Part shown: in pieces, positions 41,281-49,137 of the stretch
Numbering within the stretch: the first letter of the stretch is position 1
How the letters are laid out: every line of letters begins with the position of its first letter
Assembly (NCBI RefSeq): GCF_012932965.1
Contig: NZ_JABBXH010000002.1
Location: 305,120 to 369,119 of the forward strand
Direction of reading: 5' to 3'
From: Thalassotalea algicola
GTDB lineage: Bacteria > Pseudomonadota > Gammaproteobacteria > Enterobacterales > Alteromonadaceae
Length of the DNA: 64,000 bases
Program-made: the position numbers and the translations under genes
The notes under the pieces: generated by a model
The model's input: only the letters and a program-made list of their open reading frames with translations
The model's database searches: none
Told to the model about the DNA's origin: nothing

Positions 41281-41363
41281 TGGGAGAAATTTTCAGCGAT
41301 AGGTAAATGATAAAAGTCACCAGTTTGCCATTTTTCAAACCATTCTTTGATTAATGTTTTCAT
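41250..41363 (-). pseudogene. NTF2/SnoaL-like gene truncated at the attC junction
   Basis: ATG at 41363 reads MKTLIKEWFEKWQTGDFYHLPIAENFSHTS and then passes into attC C (QLSAGLQ-stop). The first 30 residues fit the opening of SnoaL-like proteins, whose next residues are usually PFG. All the remaining roughly 90 residues are missing. The shared ACAAGCC at the join suggests fusion at a short match. Expressible but not functional. Confidence 0.7.
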
Positions 41364-41390
41364 AGGTACCACTCTTTAAAATATTGATTG

Positions 41391-41996
41391 TTATACCAAG
41401 TTTAAAGAATATATACATAGCCAAATCAATTGTATGCCATAGGATATACGCTGATGTAAACCGGGGTTAGTGTGCGCTTTGACTGCGTTAGCCATTGCAA
41501 ATAAAAAATAAACAGCTGCAATAACTGAAACCACGGAAAAAACTCGGAAGGAGATAGGAGTAATTTCTGTTGTAGGGCTAAAGGCAGTTAAAATAGGCGC
41601 TACAACTAATGACAGTAGCATGATAAATCCAGCCCAAGAATGTACTTTACAATTAAAGCTTGGATTTTTCGTAAATGGGTCTGCATCCATAGGGAAATAA
41701 CCAGCTACCCATGTGCCAATTCCATGAATAATAACAAGCCAGCCGGAAATATTAATTAACAGAGAAGCGTTAGGCAGTTGAGCTAAATACCAGCCAAATA
41801 TACAAAAAAGAACGCCAAGCGGATAATTGTTAATTAAAGGAGAGAGTTTTTCTGTTGGACTACCTGTAGCACCTAATTCGCTGCAAAACTGCTTGGAATG
41901 GCTGTATCCTGAATAAAAAAGGCTAGTGATATAAACACCTAGTAAGATCCAAATCGTTGCAATAAATCCTGAATACATTGCAAACTTTTCAAACAT
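41391..41996 (-). CDS. DUF998 membrane protein
   Basis: 201 residues with six predicted membrane helices, matching DUF998: FEKFAMYSGFIATIWILLGVYITSLFYSGYSHSKQFCSELGATGSPTEKLSPLINNYPLG, AGYFPMDADPFTKNPS, and the ending HQRISYGIQLIWLCIYSLNL. Integral membrane protein of unknown function. Outside the recognisable cassette sites, and upstream on the same strand as the truncated NTF2-like gene (27 bases between), so those two were probably an original operon. Confidence 0.85.
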   Translation of the reverse strand: MFEKFAMYSGFIATIWILLGVYITSLFYSGYSHSKQFCSELGATGSPTEKLSPLINNYPLGVLFCIFGWYLAQLPNASLLINISGWLVIIHGIGTWVAGYFPMDADPFTKNPSFNCKVHSWAGFIMLLSLVVAPILTAFSPTTEITPISFRVFSVVSVIAAVYFLFAMANAVKAHTNPGLHQRISYGIQLIWLCIYSLNLV

Positions 41997-42141
41997 TGTC
42001 TGACTCCATCAGTTAATAATCCCCATATTATTAGCTAACTTAGCATATAACAAATACGCCATGCATAAAAGATAAGTGTACTTTTTTCAAAAGGTTACCA
42101 TGAGTTAGGGAGTTATGTGATATTTGTGTGTTTTGTCTTTG

Positions 42142-42154
42142 CTTGTATATACAG
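42142..42154. promoter_or_regulatory. HutC operator 1
   Basis: Palindrome TGTATATACA at 42144-42153 within CTTGTATATACAG; identical core to operator 2, 39 bases apart. It matches the site known for HutC in pseudomonads. Confidence 0.75.
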
Positions 42155-42180
42155 GGACTTTGTGGCAGACTTGAATTTTG

Positions 42181-42194
42181 GTTGTATATACAAG
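42181..42194. promoter_or_regulatory. HutC operator 2
   Basis: TGTATATACA at 42183-42192, within GTTGTATATACAAG, 23 bases before the hutC start. Sits where bound HutC would block its own operon; urocanate normally relieves repression. Confidence 0.78.
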
Positions 42195-42216
42195 CTTAAG
42201 TTGCGCAGGGTTGAAA

Positions 42217-42918
42217 GTGTCATTACCTAAATTTGATGTCATCAAACAACACATATTGAACAAAATTGAACTGGGTCAGTGGCCTGAGCACCATAAGGTT
42301 GCTTCAGAAAATGAATTGGCTGAACAGTTTGGTGTTAGCCGTATGACCGCGCGCCGTGCCTTGCAAGATTTAACCGATATTAATGTGTTGGTAAGAACAA
42401 AAGGCGTAGGTACTTTTGTAGCCAGTTTAAAGTCGCAATCATCGCCGTTAGAAATTAGAAATATAGCGGATGAAATTCATGGTCGTGGGCATCAGCATCA
42501 AGCAAAACTGATACAACTTAACGCAACGTTTTTACCGCAAGCGCTACAACCATTGTTTGGCTTAACGTTAGAGGAAAAGATCTTTTACAGTGAAATTTTG
42601 CACCTTGAGAATGGCCAGCCTCTTCAACTGGAACAACGTTATATCAATGCGCATATTGCACCGGACTATTTAGCTCAAGATTTTACGCAAATTACCCCAC
42701 ACGAATATTTATCTAAAGTTGCGCCGCTAACTGAAGCAACTCATGAAATAGAAGCTATTATTGCTACATCAGAAATTAATCGGTTGTTGGACATTTCAAA
42801 CCAGCAACCTTGCTTACAAGTGAAACGCCGCACCTGGTCTTCTCAGGGCGTTGTGAGTTTCGCCATTTTGACAGCGCCAGGTGATAAGTATCGCTTGGGT
42901 GGTCATTTAACTTTTTAA
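42217..42918 (+). CDS. hutC: Histidine utilisation repressor HutC
   Basis: 233 residues from GTG 42217, chosen because the operator lies just upstream and AGGG precedes; a TTG at 42178 would run through the operator. N-terminal GntR winged helix (SENELAEQFGVSRMTARRALQDLTDINVLVRTKGVGTFVA, about 30-72), then the UTRA ligand domain (about 95-228, SSPLEIRNIADEIHGRGH, ENGQPLQLEQRYIN, PCLQVKRRTWSSQGVVSFAILTAPGDKYRLGGHL). Represses hut genes until urocanate binds. First gene of hutCHU, 20 bases before hutH. Confidence 0.94.
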   Translation: MSLPKFDVIKQHILNKIELGQWPEHHKVASENELAEQFGVSRMTARRALQDLTDINVLVRTKGVGTFVASLKSQSSPLEIRNIADEIHGRGHQHQAKLIQLNATFLPQALQPLFGLTLEEKIFYSEILHLENGQPLQLEQRYINAHIAPDYLAQDFTQITPHEYLSKVAPLTEATHEIEAIIATSEINRLLDISNQQPCLQVKRRTWSSQGVVSFAILTAPGDKYRLGGHLTF

Positions 42919-42938
42919 AGAATCTTTAGGAGAATAAC

Positions 42939-44465
42939 GTGACGTTTAAATATGGTATCGATCGACTGGATCTTGACATTGTAAACGGCATTGCCGACGG
43001 CGAAATTAAAGCTGAGCTTTGCCAAGAAGCGCTTAATCAAATCAACAAGAGTCGCCAAAATGTTGAAAACATGGCGAGTTCTGATAAGCCTGTATACGGC
43101 ATTAATACGGGGTTTGGTCCGTTATGTGATACGCAAATTTCACCGGAAGAAACACACTTATTACAAAAGAACTTATTAATTACGCACGCGGTTGGTGTAG
43201 GCGAGCCGATTGACAAAGCGATTTCAAAGCTAATGTTGATCACTAAAGTGCATGCGTTAAGCCAAGGCTTTTCTGGCATTCGTCTAGAAGTTGTTGAGCG
43301 AATGTTAGCTTTCATTGACCTTGATTTAATTCCCGTTGTACCTGAACAAGGGTCGGTAGGGGCTTCAGGTGACCTAGCGCCGCTTTCTCACTTATTTTTA
43401 CCGCTAATTGGTGAAGGTCATTTTTGGCAAAGTGGCGAAGGACAAAACGGTGAAATGTTACCAGCAGCTAAAGTACTTGCTGATAACGGTTTAGCACCAC
43501 TAGAGCTACAAGCAAAAGAAGGCTTGGCATTGATTAACGGTACGCAATTTATTCTATCGCACGCGATTACCGCATTAACCAAAATGCGTTATTTATTAGA
43601 TCTTGCAGATTTAGCTGGTGCAATGAGCATCGAAGGGATGCAAGGTAGTGAGTCACCATTTAGAGCAGAATTGCATAACACTCGTGCATTTGTTGGTAAT
43701 TTAGAAGTTGCCGCTCGTATGAGAAGCTTTTTCAAAGATTCACAAAATATGGCTGATCATGAAGAGTGTGATCGCGTACAAGACCCATATTCATTACGTT
43801 GTATACCACAGGTTCATGGTGCTTCACGCAACGCTTACTACCATTTAAAAGAATTAGCTGAAATTGAAATGAACTCAGTAACTGATAACCCAATTGTTAT
43901 CAGCAGTGAAGAAGCAATTTCAGGCGGTAGTTTCCATGGTCAGCCACTTGCTATGGTATTAGATTATGCGTCAATTGCAGCGGCAGAGTTGGGCAACATT
44001 GCTGATCGACGTTGTTATTTATTGCTAGAAGGCTTGCATGGCTTACCTCGACTACTCACGACTTCTGGTGGTTTAAACTCTGGCATGATGATCCCGCAGT
44101 ATGCGACGGCCGCTTTAGTCACAGAAAACAAATCGTTGTGTTTCCCTCCGTCAGCCGACAGTGTGCCAACGTCTATGGGCCAAGAAGATCATGTTTCTAT
44201 GGGTAGCATTTCAGGTAGAAAGCTTAATCAAATTTTAGGCAATTTAGATAAAATTTTTGCAATAGAATTAATGTATGCGGCACAAGCGATCGAGTTTAGA
44301 CGTCCAAATAAATGCTCTGACGTGATTGAAGAAAACTTCGCGTTAATTCGTTCTAAGGTAGCTAAGCTTGAAGAAGATCGATTATTAAAGCCAGATATTG
44401 ATGCCATGATTGAATTAGTGAAATCTCAGTCATTTACCGTTAATTTTGATCAACCGTTAGATTAG
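42939..44465 (+). CDS. hutH: Histidine ammonia-lyase
   Basis: 508 residues from GTG 42939 with AGGAGA. The MIO prosthetic group arises from A142-S143-G144 in GSVGASGDLAPLSHL, and the flanking signature is complete. Converts L-histidine to trans-urocanate and ammonia, the first step of histidine breakdown; cytosolic tetramer. Normal length for the family. Co-transcribed with hutC upstream and hutU 15 bases downstream. Confidence 0.97.
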   Translation: MTFKYGIDRLDLDIVNGIADGEIKAELCQEALNQINKSRQNVENMASSDKPVYGINTGFGPLCDTQISPEETHLLQKNLLITHAVGVGEPIDKAISKLMLITKVHALSQGFSGIRLEVVERMLAFIDLDLIPVVPEQGSVGASGDLAPLSHLFLPLIGEGHFWQSGEGQNGEMLPAAKVLADNGLAPLELQAKEGLALINGTQFILSHAITALTKMRYLLDLADLAGAMSIEGMQGSESPFRAELHNTRAFVGNLEVAARMRSFFKDSQNMADHEECDRVQDPYSLRCIPQVHGASRNAYYHLKELAEIEMNSVTDNPIVISSEEAISGGSFHGQPLAMVLDYASIAAAELGNIADRRCYLLLEGLHGLPRLLTTSGGLNSGMMIPQYATAALVTENKSLCFPPSADSVPTSMGQEDHVSMGSISGRKLNQILGNLDKIFAIELMYAAQAIEFRRPNKCSDVIEENFALIRSKVAKLEEDRLLKPDIDAMIELVKSQSFTVNFDQPLD

Positions 44466-44480
44466 TAAAGGAGAGTCGAG

Positions 44481-46481
44481 ATGAGCTTTAAAGAAATAAT
44501 CAAACAAGGTATTCCAAGTGAGTTACCACAAGCTAAGCCTTACCCTGCCGATGCTAACCGAGCGCCAAAACGTAAAGATATTTTAACCAGTGATGAAAAA
44601 CAGTTGGCGATTAGAAATGCACTTCGTTACTTTCCAAAAGAGTGGCATCAAGAGCTAGCGCCAGAGTTTGCCCAAGAGTTGAAAGACTTTGGCCGTATTT
44701 ACATGTACCGCTTCAAGCCAAGCTATGACATGAAAGCACGCTCGGTAAGTGACTACCCGGCTAAATGTCAGCAAGCTGCAGCGATCATGTTGATGGTTGA
44801 TAACAACTTAGATCCTGCGGTTGCACAACATCCAGAAGAACTAATTACATACGGCGGTAATGGTGCCGTTTTCCAAAACTGGGCACAGTATTTATTAGCA
44901 ATGAAGTACTTAAGTGAAATGGAAAGCGACCAAACACTTCATATCTATTCTGGCCATCCAATGGGGTTATTTCCATCGTCAAAAGATGCACCGCGCGTTG
45001 TTGTGACTAACGGTATGATGATTCCTAATTACTCAAAACCAGATGATTGGGAGAAGTTCAACGCGTTGGGTGTAACGCAATACGGACAAATGACAGCTGG
45101 TTCGTTTATGTACATTGGTCCGCAAGGTATCGTTCACGGTACGACTATCACTGTGATGAACGCATTTCGCAAAGTACTTGAAAAAGGTGAATCACCAAAG
45201 GGTAAGATCTTCTTAACTGCTGGTTTAGGCGGCATGAGTGGCGCACAACCTAAAGCAGGTAATATCGCAAACTGTATTACTGTTTGTGCTGAAGTAAATG
45301 CACATGCGGCAACTAAGCGTCATCAGCAAGGTTGGGTTGATGAGCTTATCGATAATATGGATGAGCTTGTTGCGCGTGTTCGCAAAGCGCAAGCAAATGA
45401 AGAAGTTGTGTCAATTGCTTATATCGGTAATATTGTTGATGTGTGGGAAACCTTCTTTGAAAAAGAGATTTATATTCATTTAGGCTCAGACCAAACATCA
45501 CTACATAACCCGTGGTCAGGCGGCTATTATCCAGTAGATATCTCTTACGAAGAATCAAATCGATTAATTCGCGAAGAGCCAGAGTTATTTAAAGTTAAAG
45601 TACAAGAAACACTAAAACGCCATGCTGATGCGGTTAACAAGCATACCGCGAAAGGGACGTATTTCTTTGATTATGGCAATGCATTTTTACTTGAAGCATC
45701 ACGTGCAGGCGGCGATGTTATGGCTGAAAACGGCATAGACTTTAAGTACCCATCGTATGTACAAGATATCTTAGGCCCGATGTGTTTTGACTATGGTTTT
45801 GGTCCATTCCGCTGGGTATGTGCCTCTGGCAACCCTGCAGATTTAGATAAAACTGACGCGATCGCGGCCAAGGTGCTTAACAAGATCATGGAAGAATCAC
45901 CTGAAGAAATTCAGCAACAGATGCAAGACAACATTACGTGGATAAAAGATGCCAAGCAAAACAAACTAGTGGTTGGCTCACAAGCGCGTATTCTTTATGC
46001 TGATGCACAAGGTCGTATTGAAATCGCTAAGGCATTTAATGATGCGATTAATCGTGGCGAGATTGGCCCTGTTGTTTTAGGTCGTGATCACCATGACGTA
46101 AGTGGTACAGATTCTCCGTTCCGGGAGACTTCAAATATATATGATGGCAGCCGTTTTACTGCTGACATGGCGATACATAATGTGATTGGCGATAGTTTTA
46201 GAGGTGCAACTTGGGTATCTATTCATAATGGTGGTGGCGTTGGCTGGGGCGAAGTAACAAACGGTGGTTTTGGTATGTTACTTGACGGCTCTGACGATGC
46301 TGAGCGTAGACTTAAATCGATGTTGATGTTTGATGTTAATAACGGTATTGCGCGTCGTAGTTGGGCGAGAAATGAAGAAGCTAACTTTGCCATTAAGCGT
46401 GAAATGGCCCGTACACCTAAGTTAAAAGTTACACTGGCTAACTTAGTAGATGACGATATTTTAAATAACTTATCGCTGTAG
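44481..46481 (+). CDS. hutU: Urocanate hydratase, long animal-type form
   Basis: 666 residues, about 110 longer than the common bacterial enzyme and collinear with vertebrate urocanase: QLAIRNALRYFPKEWHQELAPEFAQELKDFGRIYMYRF near the start, YGGNGAVFQNWAQYLLAM, YSGHPMGLFPS, GQMTAGSFMYIGPQGIVHGT, LGSDQTSLHNPWSGGYYPV, GPFRWVCASG (catalytic region), and DHHDVSGTDSPFRETSNIYDGS. Uses tightly bound NAD+ to hydrate urocanate to imidazolone propionate. AAGGAGA before the ATG. hutI and hutG are not in this window, so the pathway is completed elsewhere. A terminator follows. Confidence 0.96.
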   Translation: MSFKEIIKQGIPSELPQAKPYPADANRAPKRKDILTSDEKQLAIRNALRYFPKEWHQELAPEFAQELKDFGRIYMYRFKPSYDMKARSVSDYPAKCQQAAAIMLMVDNNLDPAVAQHPEELITYGGNGAVFQNWAQYLLAMKYLSEMESDQTLHIYSGHPMGLFPSSKDAPRVVVTNGMMIPNYSKPDDWEKFNALGVTQYGQMTAGSFMYIGPQGIVHGTTITVMNAFRKVLEKGESPKGKIFLTAGLGGMSGAQPKAGNIANCITVCAEVNAHAATKRHQQGWVDELIDNMDELVARVRKAQANEEVVSIAYIGNIVDVWETFFEKEIYIHLGSDQTSLHNPWSGGYYPVDISYEESNRLIREEPELFKVKVQETLKRHADAVNKHTAKGTYFFDYGNAFLLEASRAGGDVMAENGIDFKYPSYVQDILGPMCFDYGFGPFRWVCASGNPADLDKTDAIAAKVLNKIMEESPEEIQQQMQDNITWIKDAKQNKLVVGSQARILYADAQGRIEIAKAFNDAINRGEIGPVVLGRDHHDVSGTDSPFRETSNIYDGSRFTADMAIHNVIGDSFRGATWVSIHNGGGVGWGEVTNGGFGMLLDGSDDAERRLKSMLMFDVNNGIARRSWARNEEANFAIKREMARTPKLKVTLANLVDDDILNNLSL

Positions 46482-46536
46482 GTTTATGTAAGCTTGGGCA
46501 AGTTAATGCAACTTTAGCGCGAGTTAGTGAAACTTT

Positions 46537-46574
46537 AAGAGCTATTCCACCTTATCTGGAATAGCTCTTTTTAT
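46537..46574 (+). terminator. Rho-independent terminator after hutU
   Basis: AAGAGCTATTCCA (46537-46549) pairs with TGGAATAGCTCTT (46557-46569), 13 bp with a 7-base loop, then TTTATT. It ends the hut operon and may also serve the convergent VOC gene. Confidence 0.88.
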
Positions 46575-46608
46575 TTGTAAGGCATAAATCTTAATACTTA
46601 CACTAACT

Positions 46609-47094
46609 TTATTCGTAATCAGTGGCGTAAGTTTCCTGATACGTATGAGAATAAAGCTCAAATAAGTTGCCGAACGGGTCTTCAAGGTAAACCATTTTAG
46701 CTGGCTTGCTATCATCTTCTGGATGATAACGCATAATGTCCATTCTCACCTTACCGCCATAAGCTTCGGTTTTTTCCATAACCCCTTCAAAGTCATCTGT
46801 TTGTAAGCAGAAGTGAAAAATACCTAGTCGAGAAAAATCGACTTCGTGACGTTCATCGCGCTCTTTCATTTCGAAAAGTTCAACACCAATACCGTCGGTT
46901 GTGACTAAATGTGCAATGTTAAAACCTTTAAAGCCTTCACCAAAAACAGCAATACACATTCGACCAATGGCGGTTTCTCTTTCTTCAACAACCTTGGTGT
47001 TGTTCATAACGATCTCTAGACCAAGCACCTTAGTATAAAATTCAACAGCTTGGTCCATATCGCCAACCATTATGCCTATATGATTCATTTTCAT
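46609..47094 (-). CDS. VOC-family (glyoxalase/dioxygenase fold) protein
   Basis: 161 residues from the ATG at 47094, favoured by GGAG 7 bases upstream; a GTG 12 bases earlier overlaps it. One vicinal-oxygen-chelate module pair: MNHIGIMVGDMDQAVEFYTKVLGLEIV (metal His at the start), GVELFEMKERDERHEVDFSRLGIFHFCLQTDDFEGVMEKTEAYGG and the C-terminal MVYLEDPFGNLFELYS (metal Glu). The family includes lyases and dioxygenases; the reaction is unknown. Divergent from the LysR gene 142 bases away, which probably regulates it. Confidence 0.88.
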   Translation of the reverse strand: MKMNHIGIMVGDMDQAVEFYTKVLGLEIVMNNTKVVEERETAIGRMCIAVFGEGFKGFNIAHLVTTDGIGVELFEMKERDERHEVDFSRLGIFHFCLQTDDFEGVMEKTEAYGGKVRMDIMRYHPEDDSKPAKMVYLEDPFGNLFELYSHTYQETYATDYE

Positions 47095-47236
47095 TATTTG
47101 CTCCACTATTTGTAAATTAAGTGCGTTATTTATTTGATGGAGCTATTTTAGGTAACAGGATTTATTAAATAAAATTATTAAATATAATAAAGTTAATAAT
47201 ATTTTTTTATGGTTATAATTTTGTATTGGGACAATT

Positions 47237-48130
47237 ATGCTTAATCCGGTTTGGTTAAATACATTTGTAATGCTTATTGATATCGGTCACTTTACGAAAA
47301 CGGCCGAGAAACTATTTATGACTCAGCCTGGCGTGAGCCAACATATTGCAAAGTTGGAAGCTGCGTGTGGCCATTCACTAATCAAAAGAGATAAAAAAAG
47401 CTTTGAGCTTACCGAGCAAGGAAGATTGGTATACCTATATGGGAAAAAGCTAGTCGAGCATGAACAGACTTTATTAGAGCAGCTAACGTTTGATGACCCG
47501 TATAACGGAGACTGCACATTAGCGTGCTCTGGCTCGTTAGCCTTGGCCTTATATCCAAAGTTACTAACATTGCAGACTCAATACCCAAAACTTGTCATTA
47601 AGCTAAAATCTGCGCCTAACCATCAGATATTAAGTGAAATTCAACAAGGTAGTATAGATGTTGGTATTGTCACTGATTCACCCAACAAAGCGTTGTATGA
47701 TGTTAAAGAGGTTGCACGAGAAGAATTATGTTTAATATTACCTAAAAGCGCGGTAGTAACCGATGATATTGGCGGTTTAATATCTGAATTAGGTTTGATT
47801 TCTCACCCTGATGCTGAGCATTATTTGTCGCTTTATTTTGCCCAAAGCCAGGAAAAATCTTTTGCTAAAACATCGATTAAAAGTATGCCAATCACCGGTT
47901 ATATTAATCAAATTAGCCAAATACTAATGCCGGTAGCACAAGGCTTAGGGTTTACGGTATTACCGAAAAGTGCTTTTGATGCATTTACACGTAGCGAACA
48001 GATACAAATATTTACGCCAGAGCAGCCGGTTATTGAAACTCTTTATAAAATCAAGAGAAAGAACAGGCAATTGCCTGCCCGATACCAGATTCTTGAGCCT
48101 ATTATTCAGAGCGCATTAGTAAGTGTTTAA
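47237..48130 (+). CDS. LysR-family transcriptional regulator
   Basis: 297 residues. N-terminal HTH WLNTFVMLIDIGHFTKTAEKLFMTQPGVSQHIAKLEAACGHSLIKRDKKSFELTEQGRLVYLYGKKL is standard LysR. The effector domain (about 90-290) has CSGSLALALYPKLLTLQTQYPKLVIKLKSAPNHQILSEIQQGSIDVGIVTDSP. Activators of this group bind small-molecule inducers. Divergent arrangement with the VOC gene suggests local control. Its last 29 bases overlap the 3' end of ltaE, which is on the other strand. Confidence 0.9.
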   Translation: MLNPVWLNTFVMLIDIGHFTKTAEKLFMTQPGVSQHIAKLEAACGHSLIKRDKKSFELTEQGRLVYLYGKKLVEHEQTLLEQLTFDDPYNGDCTLACSGSLALALYPKLLTLQTQYPKLVIKLKSAPNHQILSEIQQGSIDVGIVTDSPNKALYDVKEVAREELCLILPKSAVVTDDIGGLISELGLISHPDAEHYLSLYFAQSQEKSFAKTSIKSMPITGYINQISQILMPVAQGLGFTVLPKSAFDAFTRSEQIQIFTPEQPVIETLYKIKRKNRQLPARYQILEPIIQSALVSV

Positions 48131-49130
48131 GCTGCTCAATAAACACATCAATATCGTTTTTAGTAATGCCTAAATGCGTTACTAATCGCATGTGAGTGTC
48201 AGGTGTGATTAATGTATGCTGCTTTGCAAGTTGTTGAGCTAGGTTGTTAATGTTTATAGAGTCTGCAATTTTGGCAAAAAGCATATTGGTTTGAACGTTT
48301 TCTATATTTACGCTAAAGCCATCTATTTGATTAAGTTGCTCTGCTAAATAACGTGCATTGTCGTGGTCGGTTTGCAATCGAAGGACATTTTCACTTAACG
48401 CTATTTTAGCTGGAGCTGCTAGTACGCCAACTTGTCGCATGCCGCCACCTAGCATTTTACGCCATCGTTTTGCTTGTGAAATAAGCAAGTTTGAACCTAA
48501 AAGTATTGAGCCAATTGGCGCCCCAAGCCCTTTTGATAAGCAAATAGAAACACTATCAAAATATTGTACAATTTCTTTAATATCAACATTTAACGCGGTT
48601 GCGGCGTTATAAACACGGGCACCATCTAAATGCAATGACAGCTGATGATGGTGAGTAAAATCACGCGCCTGTCGCAAATAGTCAAGCCCAATGACTTTGC
48701 CATTGATTGTGTTTTCTAAGCTCAGTAGTTTGGTGCGAGCAAAATGGGGATCGTCAGGTTTAATCGCAGCTTCTAGCTTCTTAAAGCATAAGCTGCCATC
48801 TTTTTCATTCTCTATCGGCTGTGGCTGAATAGAACCGAGCACAGCTGCACCTCCACCTTCAAAGCGATAGTTGTGGGCTTGTTGACCACATAAGTATTCG
48901 TCGCCACGCTGACAATGCGCCATTAATGCGAGTAAGTTGGCTTGTGTACCTGAACTACAAAATAACGCTGCTTCAAAACCATGACGCTCTGCCGACCATT
49001 GTTCTAGTTCATTGACTGTTGGGTCATCGCCATAAACGTCATCACCGACAGATGCGTTTGCCATGGCAGTTTTCATTTTTTCACAAGGCTGAGTTACGGT
49101 GTCAGATCTAAAATCGATTACTTTCGTCAT
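48102..49130 (-). CDS. ltaE: Low-specificity L-threonine aldolase
   Basis: 342 residues with the fold-type I PLP pattern: KVIDFRSDTVTQPCEKMKTAMANASVGDDVYGDDPTVNELE at the start, ALFCSSGTQANLLALMAHCQRGDEYLCG, LHLDGARVYNAATAL, and the lysine-bearing SICLSKGLGAPIGSILLG that binds PLP. Cleaves threonine or allo-threonine to glycine and acetaldehyde. It starts 8 bases after the stop of the cytochrome-rhodanese gene, so the two are probably co-transcribed, an odd pairing. Converges with and overlaps the LysR gene by 29 bases. Confidence 0.95.
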   Translation of the reverse strand: MTKVIDFRSDTVTQPCEKMKTAMANASVGDDVYGDDPTVNELEQWSAERHGFEAALFCSSGTQANLLALMAHCQRGDEYLCGQQAHNYRFEGGGAAVLGSIQPQPIENEKDGSLCFKKLEAAIKPDDPHFARTKLLSLENTINGKVIGLDYLRQARDFTHHHQLSLHLDGARVYNAATALNVDIKEIVQYFDSVSICLSKGLGAPIGSILLGSNLLISQAKRWRKMLGGGMRQVGVLAAPAKIALSENVLRLQTDHDNARYLAEQLNQIDGFSVNIENVQTNMLFAKIADSININNLAQQLAKQHTLITPDTHMRLVTHLGITKNDIDVFIEQLKHLLMRSE

Positions 49131-49137
49131 TTGATTA

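Larger units (their letters stand above)
39304..41363. mobile_element. Integron-type cassette cluster without integrase (CALIN)
   Basis: Three sites of about 100 bases resemble Vibrio-type attC (AACAAG...GGGACTG...GCTTGGCT...AGCCAAGC...CAGCCCCTTATTG...GTTAGGC) and separate four short unknown genes. One site is on plus, two on minus. No integron integrase gene lies in the window. The left boundary core is GTTATAT at 39307; the right edge carries a truncated gene. Flanked by the coiled-coil gene and a DUF998 gene, both ordinary chromosome. Confidence 0.82.

Noticed and set aside
39304-41363. Insertion sequence or prophage origin of the small-gene cluster
   Set aside because: No transposase, integrase, terminal inverted repeats or phage structural genes; the repeated sites fit attC much better.
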